Notes under the pieces: generated by a model
What the model saw: only the letters and a program-made list of their open reading frames with translations
The model's database searches: none
Told to the model about the DNA's origin: nothing
Made by a program: the position numbers and the translations under genes
Shown here: positions 58,795-64,000 of the stretch, one piece after another
Position numbering within the stretch: the first letter of the stretch is position 1
How the letters are laid out: each line of letters starts with the position of its first letter
NCBI RefSeq assembly: GCF_018866325.1
Contig: NZ_CP076457.1
Location: forward strand, 6,855,001-6,919,000
Source of the DNA: Streptomyces sp. YPW6
Lineage (GTDB): Bacteria; Actinomycetota; Actinomycetes; Streptomycetales; Streptomycetaceae
Direction: 5' to 3'
Length of the DNA stretch: 64,000 bases

Positions 58795-59970
58795 ATGTCC
58801 AAGACGGCTTACGTGCGCACCAAGCCGCACCTCAACATCGGCACCATGGGCCACGTCGACCACGGCAAGACCACCCTCACCGCCGCCATCACCAAGGTCC
58901 TCAGCGAGCGCGGCGGCAGCTCCACCTCCTACGTGTCCTTCGACCGGATCGACCGGGCCCCCGAGGAGGCCCAGCGCGGCATCACCATCAACATCGCGCA
59001 CGTCGAGTACGAGACCGACACCCGCCACTACGCGCACGTCGACATGCCCGGCCACGCCGACTACATCAAGAACATGGTCACGGGTGCGGCGCAGCTCGAC
59101 GGGGCGATCCTCGTCGTCTCCGCGCTCGACGGGATCATGCCGCAGACCGCCGAGCACGTCCTGCTGGCCCGTCAAGTGGGCGTCGACCACATCGTCGTCG
59201 CCCTCAACAAGGCCGACGCGGGAGACCCCGAGCTGACCGACCTGGTCGAGCTGGAGGTCCGCGAGCTGCTCTCCGCGCACGGGTACGGCGGCGACACCGT
59301 CCCCGTGGTCCGGGTCTCCGGGCTCAAGGCGCTGGAGGGCGACCCGCGATGGACGGCGGCCATCGAAGGACTGCTGGACGCCGTCGACACGTACGTACCG
59401 ATGCCGGTGCGCTACACCGACGCCCCGTTCCTGCTGTCCGTCGAGAACGTCCTGACCATCACCGGCCGGGGCACCGTCGTCACCGGTGCCGTCGAGCGCG
59501 GCACCGTCCGCGTCGGTGACCGGGTCCAGGTGCTGGGCGCGGACGTCGAGACCGTCGTCACCGGACTGGAGACCTTCGGCAAGCCGATGGAGTCCGCCGA
59601 GGCCGGGGACAACGTCGCGCTGCTGCTGCGCGGGGTGGAGCGCGACCGGGTCCGGCGCGGCCACGTCGTGGCCGCGCCCGGCAGCGTCACGCCCAGCCGC
59701 CGGTTCACCGCGCAGGTGTACGTGCTGTCGGCGAGGGAGGGCGGCCGGACCACCCCGGTCGCCACCGGCTACCGGCCGCAGTTCTACATCCGTACGGCGG
59801 ACGTCGTCGGGGACGTCGACCTCGGCGAGGCCGCGGTCGCGCGCCCCGGCGACACGGTCACCATGACCGTCGAGCTGGGCCGCGACGTGCCGCTGGAGTC
59901 CGGCCTCGGCTTCGCGATCCGCGAGGGCGGCCGCACGGTCGGCGCGGGAACGGTCACCGAGCTGCTCTGA
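58795..59970 (+). CDS. tuf3: Elongation factor Tu, divergent Tuf3 type
   Basis: A 391-residue translation GTPase that delivers aminoacyl-tRNA to the ribosome. G1 is GHVDHGKTT (residues 19-27), the switch I region is QRGITINIAHVEYE, G3 is DMPGH where standard EF-Tu has DCPGH, and G4 is NKAD where the standard is NKCD. Domains 2 and 3 are complete (GRGTVVTGAVERGTV; ENVLTITG). Streptomyces species carry a divergent second EF-Tu (tuf3) that is expressed under stress or stringent conditions, and the substitutions here agree with it. GAAGGAA lies about 8 nt upstream of ATG 58795. It stands alone, bracketed by hairpins. Confidence 0.92.
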   Translation: MSKTAYVRTKPHLNIGTMGHVDHGKTTLTAAITKVLSERGGSSTSYVSFDRIDRAPEEAQRGITINIAHVEYETDTRHYAHVDMPGHADYIKNMVTGAAQLDGAILVVSALDGIMPQTAEHVLLARQVGVDHIVVALNKADAGDPELTDLVELEVRELLSAHGYGGDTVPVVRVSGLKALEGDPRWTAAIEGLLDAVDTYVPMPVRYTDAPFLLSVENVLTITGRGTVVTGAVERGTVRVGDRVQVLGADVETVVTGLETFGKPMESAEAGDNVALLLRGVERDRVRRGHVVAAPGSVTPSRRFTAQVYVLSAREGGRTTPVATGYRPQFYIRTADVVGDVDLGEAAVARPGDTVTMTVELGRDVPLESGLGFAIREGGRTVGAGTVTELL

Positions 59971-59977
59971 GCCCGAC

Positions 59978-60013
59978 GCGGCCCGTCACCCCTGGTCCGG
60001 GGTGGCGGGCCGC
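59978..60013 (+). terminator. Terminator after tuf3
   Basis: GCGGCCCGTCACCCC (59978-59992) pairs with GGGGTGGCGGGCCGC (59999-60013) over 15 bp with one G-T pair and a 6-nt loop, 7 nt after the tuf3 stop. Confidence 0.8.
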
Positions 60014-60039
60014 AGTGCGGGGGAGGCGACAATGGAGAG

Positions 60040-60885
60040 GTGAACGAGCCGATACCCGTCATCCGCGAGGTCGACTGCGGCACCGCCCGGCTGCTGCCCG
60101 ACGTGGACCGCGACCGGGCCTGGCTGCTCACGGTCGACGACGCGCCCCAGTCCTACGTCGACCTCGACGACCCGTCCCATCTGGAGTTCGAGTACGTGAG
60201 ACGGCTCGCCCACGTCGTGGACGGCGCGGCGGAGCCGGGCGCGCCGCTGGACGTCCTGCACCTGGGCGGCGGCGCGCTGACCCTGCCCCGCTATGTGGCG
60301 GCGGCCCGCCCCGGCTCGCGGCAGGACGTCGTCGACGCCGACCGGGGGCTGCTGGGGCTGGTCCGGGAACATCTGCCGCTGCCCGGCGGGAGCGGCATCA
60401 CCCTGCACGCGGCCGACGCCCGTGCGCGGCTGGAGGCGACGGCTCCCGCCTCCGTCGACCTCCTGATCGCGGACGTCTTCGGAGGCTCCCGGGTTCCGGC
60501 GCACCTCACGTCCGTCGAGTACGCGCGGGCGGCCGGGAGGGCCCTGCGCGCGGACGGGATCTACGCGGCCAACCTGGCCGACAGCGCGCCGTTCGCCTTC
60601 CTCCGCTCGCAGGTGGCGAACTTCGCCGCCGTCTTCCCGGAGCTGGCGCTGGTCGGGGAACCGGCCGTGCTGCGCGGGCGGCGCTTCGGCAACGTCGTCC
60701 TGCTCGCCTCGTACGCGCCGATCGACGTGGACCCGCTCGTCCGCCGCTGCGCCGCTGACGCCTTCCCGGCGCGGGTCACCCACGGCGCCGCGCTGGCCCG
60801 GTTCACCGACGGGGCCCGTCCGGTGGCGGACGCGGACGCGGTCGCCTCGCCCGAACCGCCCGACGGGGCCTTCAGCGTCGGCTGA
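60040..60885 (+). CDS. Spermidine-synthase-like protein
   Basis: A 281-residue protein with a class I methyltransferase-like fold of the polyamine synthase type. It shows LDVLHLGGGALTLPRYVAA (the nucleotide-binding glycine loop), VVDADRGLLGLVREH, LHAADARARLEATAPASVDL and LLIADVFGG, where the catalytic-type Asp is present. It lacks a clear putrescine-binding Tyr/Asp set, so the true activity may differ from polyamine synthesis; proteins of this type in Streptomyces are usually annotated as spermidine synthase or fused-MFS relatives. GTG 60040 follows GGAGAG. Confidence 0.8.
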   Translation: MNEPIPVIREVDCGTARLLPDVDRDRAWLLTVDDAPQSYVDLDDPSHLEFEYVRRLAHVVDGAAEPGAPLDVLHLGGGALTLPRYVAAARPGSRQDVVDADRGLLGLVREHLPLPGGSGITLHAADARARLEATAPASVDLLIADVFGGSRVPAHLTSVEYARAAGRALRADGIYAANLADSAPFAFLRSQVANFAAVFPELALVGEPAVLRGRRFGNVVLLASYAPIDVDPLVRRCAADAFPARVTHGAALARFTDGARPVADADAVASPEPPDGAFSVG

Positions 60886-60948
60886 GGCTCCCGGCGGGCG
60901 GTTCGGGCGAGGCGGGGTGGTGGGGGAACGCGTTGCGCGGTGCGGGTG

Positions 60949-62040
60949 TCAGCCGGTGGGCTCACCCGCGAGGCGGACCGTGCTCAGGATCTGCTGGATG
61001 GTCGTGTCCGGCAGCTCGTCCTTGACGCCGGTGGCGGCGTAGAGGGCCCAGGTCGAGAAGTCACCCTTGGCGTTCTTGAAGGAGAACGCGATGGACTTCC
61101 CGTCGCTGTCGCACTTCTCCTTGTTCGCCAGTTCCAGGGCGGTGGCCTCCGCGACACTGCCGGAGAGCCCCGACTTGGTGGTGAAGGGCTTGGCCTTGCC
61201 GATCTTGACCTTGGACTTCGGGTCGAGCTGGGCGTAGGCGGCCCAGACCCAGTTGGCGGCCTCGTTCCGCGCGGCCTCGTCGGTGTTCTTGGCGCCCTGG
61301 GCGCCCTTCGTCCCGACGCCGGCGAGCCCGGTGTCCTCCTCGCGGCCGTCCCCGTCGGAGTCGTCGACGCACCACTTGCTCTTGTAGTAGGCGGGCGCGG
61401 AGAAGCCGGCGACCGGCGACCCGTCCCCCTTCTTGGCGTCCTCGAAGCCGGCGAACGTGCCCGAACTGGCGACCTCCCAGTCACCGGGAACGTCGAACTG
61501 CGTGCCCCACTTGGGGTTGGTGACGACCTTCCAGCCCGGGATGAGCGGCTTGGGGTCGCTGTCGGAGCCCCGCGGGTTGTCCGCGGGCGGCGCGGAGCCG
61601 GTGGCCGTGTCGCTGGGCTTGGCACTCGGCGACGCGGACTTCTTGTCGTCGGCGACGTTCTTGCCGTCGTCGTCCTTGCCGAGCACGAGGAAGCCGGTGA
61701 CGCCCGCCGTGACCACGACGGCCAGCGCCGCGACGATCGCCACGATCGTCGTCCTCTTCTTGTCGTCGCCGGGCTTCGGTCCGCCGGGCGGCCCCGGAAC
61801 GGCGTACTGCGGTGCCGTCGGCTGCTGGTAGGGATTCGGCTGCTGATAGCCGGGCTGCCCGCCGGGCGGGCCCTGCGGGTACCCGTAGCCCGGCCCCGCG
61901 GGCTGCCCCGGCTGACCCTGCGGCGGATACCCCGGCTGCTGATAGGGATTCGGCTGCTGGTACCCCGGCTGCTGGTACGGGTTCTGGTTCTGGTCCTGCG
62001 GGTTCTGCTCGCCCCCGGGCGGCTGCGTTCCTGGCCACAT
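60949..62040 (-). CDS. Pro/Gln-rich membrane-anchored protein
   Basis: A 363-residue protein. The first 95 residues are a disordered cytoplasmic tail with tandem YQQPNPYQQPGY-like repeats. A basic KKR and one membrane helix follow (TTIVAIVAALAVVVTAGVTGFLVLG). A Ser/Thr/Pro/Asp linker leads to an extracellular domain (WKVVTNPKWGTQFDVPGDWE to FSTWALYAATGVKDELPDTT), a fold shared with many Streptomyces hypothetical surface proteins. Two cysteines in the outer domain could form a disulphide. ATG 62040 gives MWPGTQPPGG, though no strong ribosome site is seen. The function is unknown. Confidence 0.78.
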   Translation of the reverse strand: MWPGTQPPGGEQNPQDQNQNPYQQPGYQQPNPYQQPGYPPQGQPGQPAGPGYGYPQGPPGGQPGYQQPNPYQQPTAPQYAVPGPPGGPKPGDDKKRTTIVAIVAALAVVVTAGVTGFLVLGKDDDGKNVADDKKSASPSAKPSDTATGSAPPADNPRGSDSDPKPLIPGWKVVTNPKWGTQFDVPGDWEVASSGTFAGFEDAKKGDGSPVAGFSAPAYYKSKWCVDDSDGDGREEDTGLAGVGTKGAQGAKNTDEAARNEAANWVWAAYAQLDPKSKVKIGKAKPFTTKSGLSGSVAEATALELANKEKCDSDGKSIAFSFKNAKGDFSTWALYAATGVKDELPDTTIQQILSTVRLAGEPTG

Positions 62041-62146
62041 GGCCAGTAACCATAGATGGGCGCGGTGCCCACTGCTACGGCCGCCCTGTACCGGAGCCGT
62101 CACAAGGGGATGGCCAAACGGTTCTACTGGTGAGTAACCTTCGGGC

Positions 62147-62599
62147 ATGAGCGCAGAACAGATGACCGTGGGCGAGATGCTCGTCGCGACGGTTCCGATG
62201 GCCCGGACCCTCAACCTCGAATTCCTGGAGACCACCCCGGAGCGGGCCGTCGTCCGCCTGCCCGACCAGGCGGATTACCACAACCACGTCGGCGGACCCC
62301 ACGCCGGAGCGATGTTCACGCTCGCCGAGTCCGCCAGCGGCGCGATCGTCATCGCGGCCTTCGGGGACCAGATGTCGCGGGCCGTGCCGCTCGCCGTGAA
62401 GGCCGAGATCGGCTACAAGAAGCTCGCCATGGGCGAGGTCACCGCCACCGCGACCCTTGGCCGCCCGATCGCCGACGTGGTCGCCGAGCTGGACGCCGGA
62501 CAGCGGCCGGAATTCCCCGTCGCCATCGAGATCACCCGCGCCGACGGTGCGGTCACCGGCGAGATGACCGTCGTGTGGACCCTGCGCCCCAACGGCTGA
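62147..62599 (+). CDS. Hotdog-fold thioesterase (DUF4442 / PaaI-like)
   Basis: A 150-residue protein. The hotdog helix motif NHVGGPHAGAMFTLAESASGA contains the Asn/His/Gly pattern used by PaaI-type thioesterases, followed by strands AVPLAVKAEIGYKKLAMGEV, ATATL and GEMTVVWTLRPNG. DUF4442 proteins are thought to hydrolyse acyl-CoA thioesters. ATG 62147 starts MSAEQMTVGE. It is transcribed divergently from the membrane-protein gene, 106 nt away, and ends before a bidirectional terminator. The natural substrate is unknown. Confidence 0.87.
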   Translation: MSAEQMTVGEMLVATVPMARTLNLEFLETTPERAVVRLPDQADYHNHVGGPHAGAMFTLAESASGAIVIAAFGDQMSRAVPLAVKAEIGYKKLAMGEVTATATLGRPIADVVAELDAGQRPEFPVAIEITRADGAVTGEMTVVWTLRPNG

Positions 62600-62656
62600 C
62601 CACCGCCGTCCGACGCGGGGCACCGCACGGGCGGACGCGAGGAACCGTGCGTGCGT

Positions 62657-62707
62657 GAGACCGGGCCGCCGCCCCTCCTGGAACGGGAAGGGCGGCGGCC
62701 CGGTCTC
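62657..62707. terminator. Strong bidirectional terminator
   Basis: A perfect 18-bp stem, GAGACCGGGCCGCCGCCC at 62657-62674 with its complement at 62690-62707, surrounds a 15-nt loop. It separates the convergent thioesterase and carbonic-anhydrase-like genes. Confidence 0.85.
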
Positions 62708-62761
62708 CGTCCGGCGGGCGCCTTCCCGCGACGCGCGTTCCGGCGGCGCGGAAGGCGGACG

Positions 62762-63292
62762 TCAGCCGCTGTGCGCCTCGCGGTGCGCCTTCGCCAGCTC
62801 CACGTATCCCGCGGCGTTGAAGCGGATGCTCTCCAACTCCTCGGCGGTCAGCGGCCGCTTCACCTTCGCGGGCACCCCCGCGACGAGCGAGCCCGGTGGC
62901 ACCCGCATCCCCTGCGGGACCAGAGCCTGCGCCGCGACCAGGGAACCCGCGCCGATGTGGGCTCCGTTGAGCACCGTGGCGCCCATGCCGACCAGCACGT
63001 CGTCCTCGATCACACAGCCGTGCAGCACCGCGTTGTGGCCGACCGAGACCCGCGCGCCCACCGTGAGCGGGAACCCGGGGTCGGTGTGCACGCTGCAGTT
63101 GTCCTGGATGTTGCTGTCGCGCCCCAGCGTGATGGGGCCGCAGTCGGCACGCAGCACGGCCTGGTACCAGACGCTGGACCCCGGGGCGAGCGTCACCTCG
63201 CCGATCACCACGGAGGTCGGGGCCAGAAAAGCGTCCACGTCGATGTCCGGCTCCTTGCCGCCCATGCCCGTGATCAACGCCTGCTCCGCCAT
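62762..63292 (-). CDS. Gamma-carbonic-anhydrase-like hexapeptide protein
   Basis: A 176-residue left-handed beta-helix protein. Hexapeptide turns are visible throughout (TSVVIGEVTLAPGSSVWYQA; VGARVSVGHNAVLHGCVIED; VGMGATVLNGAHIGAGSLV). Metal-binding histidines occur in SVHTDPG, GHNAVLHG and the usual spacing, so it belongs to the CaiE/PaaY/gamma-CA group, zinc- or iron-binding enzymes that may hydrate CO2 or serve as acyl-carrier hydrolases. AAGGAG precedes ATG 63292. It is divergent from the acyltransferase at 63453. Confidence 0.88.
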   Translation of the reverse strand: MAEQALITGMGGKEPDIDVDAFLAPTSVVIGEVTLAPGSSVWYQAVLRADCGPITLGRDSNIQDNCSVHTDPGFPLTVGARVSVGHNAVLHGCVIEDDVLVGMGATVLNGAHIGAGSLVAAQALVPQGMRVPPGSLVAGVPAKVKRPLTAEELESIRFNAAGYVELAKAHREAHSG

Positions 63293-63452
63293 CGCCTGCT
63301 CCTTCGCGCCGGTGTGGTGCTCCTGGGCCCTCTCCACCGGATCGGGCCGGCTCTCACGGTAGGCGACGGCCCGGGGCGGGCGCCGCGCGGTGGGGCGAAC
63401 ATCACAGGTCACGGCGGGGATCGCCGACCGCGCCGCCGACTACCGTGAGCGC

Positions 63453-64000
63453 GTGCCGAAGAACCGAAACACGTTCTCCCTCCTCGCCCGCCTCCCGCGC
63501 CGCGCCGCCTCCCGCGCGGTCCACCTCGGCTGGGCCTGGGCGCAGCGGGCGGGCGCGGTCACCGCCGAGCACCCCGGGCGGCTGCGGTTCGGCGCGATCG
63601 GCGCGGGCACCCGGCTCGCCTTCCCGCAGGGCACCGTGTTCGGGGAGCCGTGGATCGAGCTGGGCGCGCACTGCATCATCGGCGAGCAGGTCACCCTCAC
63701 CGCGGGAATGATGCCGGACCTGGACCTGGGGCCCGACCCGATCCTCACCCTGGGCGACGGGGTGGTGCTGGGCCGTGGCAGCCATGTGATCGCCGACACG
63801 ACGGTGACCATCGGCTCGGACACGTACTGCGGTCCGTACGTCTACATCACGTCGACCAACCACAGCTACGACGACCCGCACGAGCCCGTGGGCAGGCAGT
63901 GGCCCCGGATGGAGCCGGTGGCGATCGGGCCCGGCTGCTGGATCGGCACCGGCGCGGTGATCCTGCCCGGGGCCCGGCTCGGCCGGAACGTGGTGGTCGC
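63453..64000 (+). CDS. Hexapeptide acyltransferase, partial at the window end
   Basis: About 182 residues of a left-handed beta-helix transferase are present before the window ends. An amphipathic basic N-terminus (LLARLPRRAASRAVHLGWAW) precedes the first turns (RFGAIGAGTRLAFPQGTVFG), a long LTLGDGVVLGRGSHVIAD repeat and the loop TSTNHSYDDP, whose His is the likely catalytic residue in maltose/galactoside O-acetyltransferase relatives. It then reads VAIGPGCWIGTGAVILPGAR. GTG 63453 is the best start; no clear ribosome site. It is probably an O-acetyltransferase for a sugar or surface polymer. Confidence 0.82.
   Translation, partial: MPKNRNTFSLLARLPRRAASRAVHLGWAWAQRAGAVTAEHPGRLRFGAIGAGTRLAFPQGTVFGEPWIELGAHCIIGEQVTLTAGMMPDLDLGPDPILTLGDGVVLGRGSHVIADTTVTIGSDTYCGPYVYITSTNHSYDDPHEPVGRQWPRMEPVAIGPGCWIGTGAVILPGARLGRNVVV

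Overview
The window is chromosomal DNA from a high-GC actinomycete, almost certainly Streptomyces. GC content is very high throughout, GTG starts and GA-rich ribosome sites are common, and the set of families is typical of the genus: a second EF-Tu of the Tuf3 type, a stand-alone Lnt acyltransferase, a nitrate reductase fused to a flavoprotein, a secreted giant RHS/WapA-like protein, an ECF sigma factor and many degenerate insertion sequences. No rRNA, tRNA, CRISPR array or replication origin was seen.

Layout. 1-4.8 kb: core genes (DUF3037, two short-chain dehydrogenases, a peptide-binding lipoprotein, uracil-DNA glycosylase). 4.85-7.44 kb: two decayed IS5-family elements flanking a small methyltransferase. 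7.5-16.3 kb: a hypothetical and a lipoprotein, a Gfo/Idh oxidoreductase and an Lnt gene whose 3' ends run into each other with no stop codons, a SnoaL-like protein, a universal stress protein, a heme membrane reductase, a His-rich membrane protein and an ECF sigma factor. 16.3-20.7 kb: a tightly coupled minus-strand set (methyltransferase, cysteine-synthase-like PLP enzyme, ATP-grasp ligase, MFS exporter) that looks like a miniature natural-product pathway; the exporter is split by a frameshift. 21.1-25.3 kb: a 1418-aa self-sufficient assimilatory nitrate reductase. 25.4-30.8 kb: a small P-loop kinase, a DUF4352 protein, a DUF89 phosphatase, a hydrolase, an HNH nuclease remnant and a membrane protein.

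30.8-42.8 kb is a secreted polymorphic-toxin locus on the minus strand. It has a LamG-type surface protein (frameshifted) and a 2153-aa RHS protein with a membrane-seeking C-terminal domain. Two tandem copies of a membrane-anchored immunity-like gene follow. Between the copies lies an orphan remnant of another toxin tail, the footprint of toxin-immunity cassette duplication.

42.8-56.0 kb is accessory. It starts with a graveyard of broken genes (AraC regulator, transposases), followed by a segment of about 10.4 kb flanked by direct repeats of the 3' end of uppP. A decayed tyrosine integrase sits just inside one repeat and three 11-bp direct repeats just inside the other, so this is most likely a genomic island integrated at the uppP 3' end. 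It carries three intact large genes on one strand: an AAA ATPase with a PD-(D/E)XK-like end, a 2OG-Fe(II) oxygenase fused to a long unrecognised region, and a TOTE-type primase-helicase fusion ending in an Lsr2-like domain. A Uma2 nuclease and a broken IS982 transposase follow. This trio is the best candidate here for an undescribed conflict or defence system.

56-64 kb returns to core genes: uppP, a TVP38/DedA-like membrane protein, an AlkD-like DNA repair protein, tuf3, a spermidine-synthase-like protein, a Pro/Gln-rich membrane protein, a hotdog thioesterase, a gamma-carbonic-anhydrase-like hexapeptide protein and the start of an acyltransferase.
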